DNA of 64,000 nt from Corynespora cassiicola (taxonomy: Eukaryota > Ascomycota > Dothideomycetes > Pleosporales > Corynesporascaceae), in contig JAEUWY010000005.1 in assembly GCA_022059125.1 (NCBI GenBank), forward strand, positions 2,852,001 to 2,916,000. The letters are read 5' to 3'. The position numbers and the translations under genes are program-made. The notes beneath the pieces were generated by a model. It made no database searches and had not been told where the DNA came from. It was given only the letters and a program-made list of their open reading frames with translations. Shown piece by piece: positions 1 through 10,977 of this stretch (the stretch's first letter is position 1; every line of letters begins with the position of its first letter).

Positions 1-1415
1 GGGTCCCGCTTCTGGTAGATGTTGATGCATCGCTTGCATTGAAGCACGTAATCGTCATCGCCGATTTTGGTGACAAGATGCTCACGAGTTGATCGATTTC
101 CGATACAATTCTTATGGTAGGATTGAGAGCATCCTTGGCAATAGATCAATGGGCCGACATTGGTACCATCGAAACAGACCTCGCAGCCGTCGGCGTGGCG
201 AGACCTGAAGGCGTTGTCGCGTGGGAGGGTCTGAAACACCTCCTTTGCATTCGTTATCTTGGGAGCAGTCTGCTTGGGTTCCGAGTTAGATCGATAAATG
301 TCGTTGATTTCGGCTTCCTGCATGTTGTTTTGGGTTCTGGTGGAGCGTTCCGACTGCCGCATGCCAGCTCGAGGCAATTTCTCTACCTTGGAAGGGCGCC
401 CATGACGTCCAGGGCGTTTGCGCTTGCGCTGACCCAAGATATCTGAACGGAGAATATCCATGTCGCTGGAGTCCTCATCATCCTCATCTTCGTCATGGTC
501 GTCATAGTCTTGAACTAGGTTCCTGCTTCTGACAGAGCGCCGCGTGGGTTCTTGGATGACTCTCCTCCGTCGGCGTTTTGGTCCACTATCATCAGAGCTC
601 TCGGCGGAAGAATAATCATCAAAGTTGCTCCTGCGAGATCGTGTTCTCGAAGTACTGCTGTCGGTCTCTCGCTTGCTCAGTGACTGAACCCGGCGTGGCC
701 GTCGACTGCCTGACGCTAGCTCATCGTCCGAGGATAAATCTAGTGCCATGCTGTCCACAAAGCCATCCAAACTCATCTGCTTCCGTTTTCCTCGAAGTCT
801 CATGTCGGGTCGTTTTGATATGGCTACACTGATGGTGTCTGAGTCGCTGGAGGTGGGATCCTGTTGAAACCTCTCGAGGGCAGCAGAACCGTTGTCAATA
901 TTGAGAAGTTCGTCGAAGTCGAGCTATAAGGATATTAGAGATTGTGTGCGTGGAGGGCGGGAGGGTGGAAGGGAGAAACTGAGAGAAAAAGCAAGTCTTA
1001 TGTAGTGCAAGAGATGATGGCTGCTGTCAATCAACTGCATGAGGGAGAGAGCGATTTCACCCACTGAGGTAATTGCAGATATAGCTGACTCACTTACCTC
1101 TCTGGTGTTGCCATCGGACAACTTCACCTCGTACATGAGGTCGCCCTTGTGCGTAAACTCCCGTAGTATGTTTTGTACGGCTTCCCGGGGCTCATAGTAC
1201 GTGTATTCCTCTCTGTTTCGCACCGGCGATACAACCACAGCCACAGCCTTCCGCGGCTGCGCAGGCGAAGACTGACTTGCATGATCTTCGTCGCCTGAGG
1301 ATATAAAGTTGCCGGGGGAGAAGGACGGTCGAGATCTACCGCGCAGACTTAGTTTCCGTGGGCCTTTTTGAAAGGCCGCAATCAAATTGACCACATCCTC
1401 TTCGTCGCTGCTCAT
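1..1415 (-). CDS. Mit1/CHD3-like chromatin remodeler, N-terminal part (truncated by window edge)
   Basis: Exons 1415-1098 and 923-1 (continuing off the left edge). The intron 1097-924 has a GTAAGT donor and a TATAG acceptor and joins in phase 0, so the protein reads SDGNTRE-LDFDELL. About 413 residues are visible. Residues ~70-110 resemble a degenerate chromodomain (YEVKLSDGNTRELDFDELL). An acidic and basic disordered stretch rich in Ser/Asp and RKRKRPGRHGRPSK follows. At ~345-410 there is a PHD finger with Cys pairs, an HKNC step and a closing CKRC. This order matches the N-terminus of fungal Mit1/CHD3-type SNF2 remodelers (SHREC-type silencing complex). The helicase domain, which would settle the call, lies outside the window. 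It shares a 409-bp divergent promoter with mrm1. The PHD finger and acidic tail are seen; the Mit1 name is inferred. Confidence 0.72.
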
Positions 1416-1824
1416 CGTTTTAGAGGTAGAAGAGCTGCGATCTCGCTGTCAAGGGGCGGTGGAGGGGTCGGATCGCAAGCGACAACAGTCTCAAAAGCGC
1501 ATAAATACAATTATCCGGAGCTAAAGAGAAAAGCACTAGAGGAAGGTATGTTAGCGCATGGAAAAATGCGATTGTTGATTGGTAGCGTACCTTGAAACTG
1601 CGTGGTGTTGGGAATCCCGAACGCGTCGGTGGGGAAGTGGTAGACAAGTCATCCGAATAGTCGAATGGTCGGTTCACGCCTCGATGCGTCGACGCGTGAT
1701 TACGCGACGGGCGCCAAGACAGTCCGTGCTCAAAAAGTGTGAACGTGAAAGTGATCCACCTGTGACATCGGGCCATGGTCAATCGAGACCTCCGCCGGTC
1801 TTTGCCCCCAAATACGACTCAGAC
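1416..1824. promoter_or_regulatory. Divergent intergenic region between the remodeler and mrm1
   Basis: This 409-bp stretch separates two start codons pointing away from each other, so it must hold both promoters. I see no clear TATA box and no conserved operator. The open frame that runs through it on the plus strand from 1579 uses a non-ATG start and is just upstream extension of mrm1 exon 1. Confidence 0.5.
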
Positions 1825-3245
1825 ATGATTAGACCGCTACATATAAGCGCCGCGCCTCTCCGCACACATTCTACGGTTCTTCCGCGCATATTCTGTCGCC
1901 ACAAATCCCTTACCGCTGCGATCGAACGGGGAAGGCAGGACACAGGAGGGAGGTCACGGAGCAGACAAGATGAAGTGGGGAGGTCAAGATGGAATCCAAG
2001 ATTCGCAGGGAGAACGGAGGCAGCAGTGCCGCAAAGGTCACACCGAAGCGTGAACAGAGGAGAATTCGCATCCAAGGCAACGTCCATCGAATCCCTACCG
2101 TACACTACAGCTGCGTCCGAATTCTTATATGGGCAGTCGTCTGTTCTGGCAGCACTCAAAGCGAACAGACGCAAGCTTTATAAGCTATACATCCATGACA
2201 GAGGACTGGGCACTTCTGGCGGCGATGCGATAGTGGCTCGGGCAAAAGTCAACAAAATACCGGTGCAAAAGGTCGGCGATGAATATTTGCGCGTCATGGA
2301 TCGGCTGAGCAATGGGAGGCCTCACAATGTTCGTATGCATGGCACGATATCAAACCAATACTGATAGTTCAGGGGTTCATTCTGGAGGCGTCGCCTCTGC
2401 CGGTACCTCCCATAACGTCATTGCGATCAGCCTCAAAGTTTCACGAAGAGTTCGGGGTCACAGTGGACAAGCAAAGTCGAGAGGACGCTATGGTGAATGG
2501 AATACAAGAGACGTACCCATACAAACCAGCGGGGTGGAGGCACCCGCTGGTGTTGTATGTGGATGGAGTGGTATGTCTACCATGAGCCAAACGAGTTGCA
2601 ACATGCTAAAATGTCCAGCTTGACGAGGGTAACCTAGGGGCCATTGCTCGTTCGGCGTACTTTTTAGGAGTCGATGCGATCGTCACTCCTTCGAGACAGT
2701 CAGCGCCATGGAGCCATATTGCCGTCAAGGCGTCTGCAGGAGCTGCTGAAGGCATGGCGATCTTCAAAGTCGATCAGCCAGGGGACTTCCTAGGTAGGAG
2801 TGCGCGAGAAGGGTGGAGAATATACGCCAGCGATGCTGTGCCGCCAGAACAGCAACGCGCACTTTCAGACATGGCACCGCCTGCTGGTGCGGCAGCTGCA
2901 AGCGCACTACTGGAGGAACATGCAGTTGTTCCTGCTAAAATTGGAGAGATCAAGGCCACGCGACAGAGCCTCGAGAGCACCCTCATCTACACGTTCCCTC
3001 GCACTGGGAGGTCACTGCCGCCGGGCCATAACCCTGTTGCTTCGCATCCGACGATCCTGATGATGGGCGCGGAAGGAACCGGGCTGCGGAACAGCCTGCT
3101 GAACCAGGCTCACTACAAGGTGGGTATCCGCCACGGGCGAGCGACGGACGAAGTGGGCGTCGACAGTCTCAACGTCAGCGTGGCAGCGTCTTTGCTCTGC
3201 TACGAGATGCTCCAGAAGCCCGACCCCAGCAACCGCGTGTTTTGA
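1825..3245 (+). CDS. mrm1: Mitochondrial 21S rRNA 2'-O-ribose methyltransferase (SpoU family)
   Basis: Exons 1825-2328, 2373-2570 and 2619-3245 give 442 aa. The first intron is only 44 nt (GTTCGT donor, CTGAT branch, TTCAG acceptor) and the second is 48 nt. Mrm1/PET56 proteins methylate the ribose of a peptidyl-transferase-loop guanosine in the mitochondrial large rRNA. The ATG at 1825 is chosen because the next ~30 residues are a typical basic, Ser/Arg-rich mitochondrial presequence. A SpoU substrate-binding segment starts near EFLYGQSSVLAALK, followed by GRPHN-GFILEASPLP across intron 1. The catalytic SPOUT domain has motif 1 (residues 239-245, NLGAIAR), motif 2 (MGAEGTGL, ~382) and motif 3 (LNVSVAASLL near the C-terminus). 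The C-terminus appears complete. Function is by family; exon joins are inferred but reconstitute all motifs. Confidence 0.9.
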
Positions 3246-4880
3246 GACCTCGGCTGTGCTGCATATCCTGTATCACATTGCATGTAACACTACGACTTGT
3301 ATAACAGTGGCGTGCGGGGAGAGTGGAGAGGCTACAGATACCCTAGATATCGGTGTTTGCGACCGACGCTTCATAGACCCTTCAAAGACCCTTACAGATG
3401 CTCCTTCCGAATCGCGTGTCTTGCGGTACAGCGATCAGCATATCGTTGAGGATCCTTCGGCTCGTATCGCCTGCAAGCCATCCATGTCGGTGCAATCTAT
3501 GGCATGGGGCCAACCACAACCACAGCGACCTGTCCGTGGCTGCAGATGCAGATTATGGAGTGCGTCCCCCGCGTCTGGGTGGCGGCCATATCGGTGCTTG
3601 GGTCAGCTGCAACAAGAGTGGGCTGCCGCAGTCGGTGCGCGGCGGACGTGCTCGCCTCGTCGTCAGCCATGGCCGTATACACAGGCCCAACAAGCACGCC
3701 GACAAGGAGCACGCTTCTGCACAAGGCTGGCCCGCGAAGGGAAAGCGGCTCTGGGGGCAGAGACAGCAGAAGGGCCGGGGCAGAAAAGCAAACCATGTCG
3801 TGTGAACGGATCGCGATCTCCCAGTTGGCCTACTCTGACCGCAACGAGCGACCCGTACCCGCTGTCCCCGTGATGGTGTCGTCAAAGCCCCACGCGTTCG
3901 GGATGGATGCTGGCTCGCGAGGCGCTCTCGTCTTATCTGACCGCCGCGCAAGAGTACATTGCGGCAAGCCTGGAAGCAGGTTTTGGCTGCGGCACGGGAC
4001 TGCCTCTCTGCTACTAGAACATCAGCGCCGCCTACACATTTTTTCCTCGCGCGCGCTCGGCGGCCTTCCTTCGCGAGGCCTGGCGTGCTGGGATGTGCCA
4101 GACAGGCACCATGATCGATCGGAGCACGGCGCGACGTGTATCGCGTCCTGCGAGGGCGACACCGCAACTTTCACGCGCGCCCCGGGGTCCAATTCGGACA
4201 GACTCTGGAGTGAGGCTTGGGCAGTACGGGCAATGCCAGATTGTACGGCGTACTGGGATTTACGTAAAGGGACAGCGGCGAATATCGTGGGCACAGGGCG
4301 GGCTATCAGTGGTGTAGCGGGTGTAGCGGTGAATCGGTGAATAGATTAACGCCTAGTTCCAAGGTTGAGCTCCCTAGGCGGCCGGGGGGCCGGGGGGGGC
4401 CGTGCGGAGGTGCAGCAGCTCGTAGGCCGGCGCTGTCGCAGAGCTGTTGCCAAGGGGAGTGATGCCAGTGACGCCCGTGATCGCTTGACTTGGACAATCG
4501 TCTTGTTTTGTCGTCATCGGCGCATCCTTTCCGCCTTGAGCACTGCGAGAAGACGGACAAGGTGCGGCACGCGCTGCGCGGCACCCTACCCTGGCCGCAA
4601 CCCATTCCCTGCCCATCAAGCTTTTCGCTGCTCGCTCCCCACCACGCCCCAAATTCCCATGTTGCTGGCCGACCAGTCCATACATAGGTCCCGTCCCGCA
4701 CGACGCCCTCCACCGCCAAGCGAACCGCCTGCTTCATCCTTCTTTTCCTCCATCACCACACCCTCACGCCGTGCTACCCGCTCACACCACCCCCGCACAG
4801 CCCGTCGTGTCTCCTGAAGCCCTCTTACACTCTGTCAACCTTTTCAACTCACCTTCCCAAGACCGACGACCGAAGCCATC
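3246..4880. other. Intergenic region, no gene seen
   Basis: This 1.6-kb GC-rich stretch lies between mrm1 and the claudin-like gene. Several overlapping open frames on both strands have no recognisable protein features and look like GC-driven noise. A short G-run lies near 4383-4400. The last ~150 bp are C/T-rich (CACCACACCCTCAC-type), as is usual just upstream of fungal start codons. Confidence 0.5.
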
Positions 4881-5799
4881 ATGACGAGGAGGATAGTATA
4901 TGGTGTAGGCCTGCTGCTGGCCATAGCCTGTCTGTCCACTCCCAACATCTCCGCGGCAGCCTACAGCAAAACTGACGCAACCTGACAGCCACGGCCATGA
5001 CCATAGCGAGCATCGTTACACCGCGATGGGTCAGCTACAGCCCGGTACGTCCATCTCCCTCCATTCCTCCATCTATCTACCTTGCACCTCTATCCTCCCC
5101 ATTTCAATCCCCTCCCCTCCTCCTCAACAAATCCAAACAAGAACACCACAGCTAACCCCAACAGAACGGCGAGCGCAAAGCCTCCTACGGCCTCCACAGC
5201 CACTGCAGCGCCGTCACGGGCGTGTGCGACCCCTTCCCCTCGGCCCACGAATGCACAAAGGACGGCTACTTTTGCAACATGTGGCGCACCGTCGGCTTCC
5301 TCATCTCCTTCAGCGTCGTCGCCGAGCTGTGCACCCTAGTCTCCTTCGCCGTGATTGTGGCCGGCGGCGTGCAGAGGCGGAGTAGTGGGTGGAAGGTCGT
5401 GTGCGTTTTGCTGGGCTTCAGCGGGGCGGTGCAGTGCGCGGGAATGGCGATTGTGGTACGTCGAATCCCCCCTCCCTCTTCTTTTCCTCTCGGTGTGATT
5501 TTGGGGGTGTAGGTTGGGGTTTGGGGTGGGATCTGCGCGGATTGGCATGCGCTATACTGGCCGGACTGTGAGGCATTTTGCTGACGGAGTTGGTCATTTA
5601 GGCGTTTCTGTTCGATCACGATGAGCACTTTTTCGAAGGCTGGTTTTTGGATGTCTCGTGGACAATGTCGACGGCGTCGTGGGTTATTCTGGTGCTTACC
5701 AGCGCGGGCATCACGGCTTCGGCCCTCTATCTCCCCGAGGAGAACGACTATGAGACTATCCCGGATTTGCCGCTCGAGGTGGAGCAGGATGACCAGTAG
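4881..5799 (+). CDS. Four-helix claudin/PMP22/SUR7-like membrane protein
   Basis: Exons 4881-4929, 4989-5044, 5165-5455 and 5602-5799 give 197 aa. The 59-nt first intron (GTCTGT donor, CTGAC branch) is needed to remove an in-frame stop and restores a clean first transmembrane helix. Helix 1 (residues ~6-27) ends in PRW at 28-30, a Trp placement common in claudin-like proteins. The first extracellular loop holds four Cys (49, 56, 65, 72) that could pair. Helices 2-4 lie at roughly 79-100, 108-130 and 150-172, followed by a short acidic cytoplasmic tail. Topology and Cys spacing suggest a plasma-membrane protein of the claudin/PMP22-like group found in filamentous fungi; the exact family and role are not known to me. 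Confidence 0.75.
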
Positions 5800-8700
5800 G
5801 CGCCTTTTTCTCTTCTTCTTCTTCTTCTTTTCCATGCATGAGTTGCGAAGCCTCCCGAGGTTGGTGGTTGGGGCCCATGATGAGGGAATGCGGGTTAACT
5901 GGGATTTACAGACTGCAATCGAGGATAGCCGGCTGGAATGATGGTTACCAGGACCGCGAGTAGTGCACCCTTCTTCTCGTTCCGAGGCCGACGATACGAT
6001 GCGCTCACGATACGAACATAACTGGGACACGCGAGGGAATAATCCATCACCATGGGCATCGGGTTTAGCAATGATTTTTTTGACTCGTGCGGTTTCTATC
6101 TACCATACATTTTTGGCGGGCGGGCTCCTCCTGCAGGTTTAGGTTTCCACATGGCGCTGGCGGTTGCTTTTTGTGTTTGTCCCGCCATGCGGGCAGTGGG
6201 GTTTGGAGCGTGATACTGTCGTTTGATGCCCTCATCGTGGTTTTGCGCTCTCTGCTTGCATTTTTTTTTTTGCCAGGCGAGGTCATCGTGGTTGCTGTTC
6301 ATAATGATACCCCTTCCTCTCTACCCTGGTGGTTGGGTTCTTGATGCTCTTGCTGTCTTGGTAATTGAGCGCTGGGTTTTCTGTCTGCTAGGTAACATGT
6401 TCTATTCTATTCTGTTCAATCTACTTTCGAAAGCTTGTGGTGATGGGGTTATGTTCTGGAATGGTTTGGTGGTGGTGAGCATCATCATTACCATGCGTTC
6501 TGTGGAGACTTCATGGCATTCTTCGAATGGTTTGTTCTGTGGTTGTAGAAGGCTTTATGCTCCCTTCACATTTATATCCGAAATGACTTTTTAGTTCAGA
6601 CTCCCAGACTCTCCCATATGAATAGAAGCTGGCGTTTTATGCGGCAGGAACTAACTGAACCTCTTTGATTTTTAGACTGATGCGTGATCATATCATCATC
6701 TGCAGTCTGTTTCAATCTCCCCTGCTCATTACTCGTTCATATCCTACATTTCAGACATGTACACATGTCGCATCACGCCTGGTAATCTGACCTCTCATAA
6801 CCACGGGAAAGACGGTTTTTATAGCATGCCTCAAACCCATCAGGAGGTTTTGAAGCGAAACTTTCCTTCCCATGCATGACCAGGGACGGGATGTTTAGCC
6901 CTTCCAAACATGACTTGCCAAGGATAAAACGTTTAGACAAGTACACATGGCTTCCTCCTTGAACGGTTTTACTACCCATCCAGCACCTCAATGCGTATTT
7001 TATGGAGAAGTTTGCTGTCATCGGAACCTTTTTCCTTGAGGCAGAGGCGCCGCTTCCGCATAGTGAGATGTGCCGTCTAATTCTAGCTCCTTTCTCCACA
7101 TAATGTCTGAGATATAATATTTTAGGCAGTACATACATCGAATAGCTTCTAGAGCATCGAAAACTCATAATATGCAAGATGTACAATTTTATTAGAGCAT
7201 GAACTGTCGTATCAACTATTTTATGCGGGACTTCTGCGCCTGGACATGGCAAATTTTCGAAATCTTTCAGGCTTTTTCCTTGACACTTTGTGGAATGACA
7301 TGATTTTCGCCAAGTTCATGACATAAGAAACCAATAGCTTTGGTCGAACACACATTCATCTCTTCTTTTTAAGTCTCCAATAAAGAAAGGCAACTATACT
7401 TTTCACACGAAAGCCCTGCAATTCCATTTGTCCTCTTTTATAGCTGTTTTACTCCCGTACTCAACACATAACAAAAAACTGTCTTTATTTTAACAGAATT
7501 TTGTGCATTTTAACATGTTGTGGTTTTACTGCTCATATAGGTTGTGTGCGATTGTTGTTATGGCAGCGTCAGAAGCTGGGAACCCCGTTTTTTATACACA
7601 AGACCTGGGTCCACACATGCAAAGTTGCTATCACTGATTTTGGTCTTTCCAGCACATCAAGCCTTCTTTGGTGGATTTCGATACCGGTACCCATACGATT
7701 GATTTAAAAGTAATTTTATCATGCATGCTGTCCTTCGCTTTCGAAGTCCATATGCAGAGGAAGTTGTCGTTTTTAGCCCACGTTTACTCTATTATGACAA
7801 AGACCAAGGTCTTTTCAGTGGACAAGCACAGGCATGTGATTTTTAGATGGTTCTTTTTAGTGGAGAGTACATCGAAAGTACCATTTCGGCTTCCGAATTC
7901 ATTTTTCAGGTTCCAGTCTTTTATGGTCATCGCATAGCGGTATCGTGGGGGAATGTTAGCGGCGTATCCATGTCGCAATAAATGTTTCTTTTTGGACATG
8001 GCATAGCGGAGCTGTGGACTTTTTAAATTCAAAGGGCTGTACCATGACCTATGATCGAAATATCTTTGGACGACGACGGGAAAGGACATTCGCTCGTTGC
8101 CTAATCTTTTTATTCTGCCTCTAGAGCTCAATATGCTTAGATGAGACTTTCTTCTAAATTGTTCCCATAACTTGCTTGTAAGTTGCTTTTAGACGTAACA
8201 CCGGGGCATTAGATGTTGAAATTTTATCATGTCAGGTACTTTATTCTTGGCACTGCTGCTTCTCATGCATTCTTGATCGAAGTCCTTTTTAATCGGCCCA
8301 CAAACACACATGACTCCACATGGGTGCAAATTTTAGACAGTTACTTTTTTGAGAATTTTGCAAGCGTTCTCAAGCTGGAAAGTGTTTTTTATATTACGGT
8401 GCGGAGGGCTGAGTACGGTTCAGTCGCCACGGTTTTTTTCTAGTGATTATTTCTCATTTGGCTTCTGGTGGATCATTCCTTGAGCTGACTCCATTTTTCT
8501 TTATAGGAGCTCTTATAATATGTGCTATGAAATAGTTTCAAAATTTCTCATACCCGGCTTTTGATCGATTTTGAATTACTTTTAGTCCCAAGATTGAGTT
8601 GTAGCTTTTCTCCATTTCAAGCTGGAGGAAAATTGAAGAACAAAATTCCCTCAAAGTGTCCATGTCAAGTTGTTTTATGGCTTTCCCTTTAGCTTTTATG

Positions 8701-9758
8701 CATATCTTTTATAATGCTGTCATATCCTCGTAGAATTTTTCCAAAAAATCATATATAAAACATTTGTCTCCTTTCCTTTTCACCAAAAAACATTTCTCAG
8801 ACCTTGACTGGATTTTAGAAATGCAGGATGTTCAAGATGAACTTAGGCTTTTGGTCATTGAGCGCTTATATGGCACCTTTGAGAGGTGCCAATTATACAT
8901 CGTGGTATTCCCTGCTTTCAAAAAGGGCAACAACATACTGATGTCGGTTTGTTTTTACCGGTGCCATATATTCCTTCCATAAATTAGGATTTTTAGTTTT
9001 AGACTGTTGGGCTGTTCAGTTTTATTCCAACTAAATGTACCTTGGTTTCCAATGCGAAGCCAACGTAATTGAAGATCGGCGCAGTGCCTTGGCATTCAAA
9101 CATGCACCTGTTCATTCTGCCAGTTTTCCCTTTTTCGAATCCAGCATACTCGATTTCAAAAAACTTTGGAAACAAATGTATGTAAAACCACTGGCAATTA
9201 TAAGTTAATCATACTCATTTTCTCTGCAATGCTCTGCAGCATCGGATCCCAGAAACTTGGCACATCGCGCCACGGCCTTTGAGTGCTTCGGACAAAAAGG
9301 GGTTCCACGAAGGCAATGGCTTTTTAAATGCCGCAGAAAAGAAGATCATCTGGGTCTTTATTGGTCTTGATGGGTCTTGCTAGGCCTTGTATGGTTTAGA
9401 ATGTCATGCTGTGCTCGTTCATTTAGAAAGCTGCTTACGTCATGTCGTGGTCGGCTTTTTTAAAGTCGCGAGGTGCGAGATAAAGACGAGTTTTCATGCA
9501 AAACAATAATGAGGATAGAGCCTCCTTAGCATTCTGGGCTCACGTTTCTGCCGATTTTTTTTTGTCTCGGCGCTATTACAAGCTGACAGTCGATAAAGCA
9601 ATGCAGCACTAACCTGTAACTATTTTGAGCCTCCATCAGCTTCACACGTCCTATGTATGAGAAGCAGAAGATGAGGTGTAAGCGCATATTTGACTCTGCG
9701 ATTCTCAATTCTTAATGACAGATCAAATACTATTATTTGTAAAAAATGTTGGATGGGG
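5800..9758. other. Gene-less T-rich island with repeated TTTTAG motif
   Basis: After the 3' end of the membrane protein gene, almost 4 kb hold no convincing coding region on either strand. From about 6580 onward the plus strand is T-rich rather than evenly AT-rich. I count 12 copies of TTTTAG between 6588 and 9002 (near 6589, 6670, 7120, 7771, 7840, 7854, 8187, 8331, 8580, 8813, 8989 and 8997) and saw none of the complement CTAAAA in the same span. Short open frames have no family resemblance. The stretch could be an untranslated transcript, a degenerate element or a chromosomal element; the sequence alone does not say. Confidence 0.5.
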
Positions 9759-9885
9759 TACAGTCCCCCACCCAACTTGGATGTCTAGCGCGACACCTTT
9801 TTCGAATCGGAAGACCTGATTGTAGAGCCGAAGAGCATCAAGTGGCTGTTATCAAAATGCTAGTCATCCGAACCGGGAGTAAAGG
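9759..9885 (+). repeat. Dispersed repeat family A, solo copy 1
   Basis: The copy is recognised by shared blocks with the copy at 24274-24410 and the array at 39665-40585. In order these are TACAG plus a C-run, CTAGCGCGACAC, TTCGAATCGG, GATTGTAGAGCCGA, GTGGCTGT and CTAGTCATCCGA. The TTCGAATC core resembles an RNA polymerase III B box. It sits between the T-rich island and the SDR gene. It is not a known element to me. Confidence 0.7.
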
Positions 9886-10123
9886 TGTAGAAGAGACCGT
9901 CGCTGTCGGCGCTTTGTGTAGACCGACGCCCTAATAGAAATGTTGATTTTCGGAAAAAGTGGATTCTCATATAGATATGGCCGAATCAAAACCCACAGGA
10001 CCTCACATCATGACGTTAAGGAGCCGCTGATTCTGAGCGATTCTCCGCATATTGGGCTAACTGGGTCTAATTGAAACTTCAACTCATCAGTCGTATACGC
10101 TATAGACCCTTACAAGTAAATCA

Positions 10124-10130
10124 TATATAA
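10124..10130 (+). promoter_or_regulatory. TATA box of the SDR gene
   Basis: TATATAA lies about 77 bp before the ATG of the SDR gene at 10207, a plausible core-promoter distance. The surrounding sequence is AT-rich, which lowers certainty. Confidence 0.45.
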
Positions 10131-10206
10131 AGGACTAGGCTCATAGAAAAAGAGTATCAAGACAACTCTCAAAATCTCTTTGAATTCAGCATTTCACGAT
10201 TCTAAA

Positions 10207-10977
10207 ATGGCTAGAGAAACCTTCGTGGTCCTGATCACGGGCGCAAATAGGAGTCTTGGTCGTGCCCTTACTGTTCAATATCTCCGTCGACCCAACACCA
10301 TTGTTCTCGCAGGAGCCAGGGAGCCATCTTCACCTAGTGCTTCCTCTCTACATGAGCTCCCAGTCGCTTCAGGCTCTCGAGTCATCGTCCTTCAGCTCGA
10401 TGTAACATCAGAAGTTGTCATGCAAGCCGGAATGGAGTCATTGAAAGATCATGGAATTGAGAGCATCGACCTGGTTATATCAAATGCCTGTTTGGTGCAG
10501 AGCCGTTTGGAGCCTCTAGTCTCGGCTTCGATTCCTGAATTCGAAAAAATGGCTTTGACCAATGGAATTGGGACCCTTGTCCTCTTCCAACAAACACGAC
10601 CTTTATTGATCCGATCGAAGAAGCCCGTATTCGTCAACATATCTACTTCACTGGGGAGTTTTGCTTTAGTGGATGAAATGAAGGATCAGCAGCTCGGCTT
10701 ACTCAGTGCTACAAAATCACTCGGCCATTTTGTGACGCGCAGACTAGCGACCGAAGAAAGAGAGACTGGAATCACAATGTTCATGGTGGAGCCGGGTGTA
10801 ATCTCTACAGATGGATTTAACAGCGTCCAGAGCAAAGAAATGGCTGAAAAGCTCAAAGATATAGCAATGACTCCGGAAGAAAGCGCAGAAAAAGTAGTAG
10901 CAACCATTGATAGAGGAACGCAAGAGAATTCGCATGCTAAGCATCTGAGCTGCGAAGGCGGAGAGTTGCCTTATTGA
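10207..10977 (+). CDS. Short-chain dehydrogenase/reductase lacking the catalytic Tyr
   Basis: Single exon, 256 aa. The ATG at 10207 is used because the frame upstream opens only at a TTG. The Rossmann start TGANRSLGRAL (11-21) is of the NAD(P)-binding type, N119 and a Ser in NISTSLGS (144-151) are present, and the C-terminal HLSCEGGELPY matches the usual ending of small fungal SDRs of the norsolorinic-acid ketoreductase-like group. In the YxxxK motif the Lys is K170 but position 166 is Leu instead of Tyr, and the usual NAG is NAC (93-95). Loss of the Tyr argues against normal ketoreductase activity. The gene is intact otherwise and stands alone between AT-rich stretches and repeat copy 1. Substrate unknown. 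Confidence 0.8.
   Translation: MARETFVVLITGANRSLGRALTVQYLRRPNTIVLAGAREPSSPSASSLHELPVASGSRVIVLQLDVTSEVVMQAGMESLKDHGIESIDLVISNACLVQSRLEPLVSASIPEFEKMALTNGIGTLVLFQQTRPLLIRSKKPVFVNISTSLGSFALVDEMKDQQLGLLSATKSLGHFVTRRLATEERETGITMFMVEPGVISTDGFNSVQSKEMAEKLKDIAMTPEESAEKVVATIDRGTQENSHAKHLSCEGGELPY

Noticed and set aside
3504..4340. 278-codon plus-strand frame between mrm1 and the claudin-like gene
   Set aside because: No domain, no splice context, overlapped by several frames on the other strand, biased composition.
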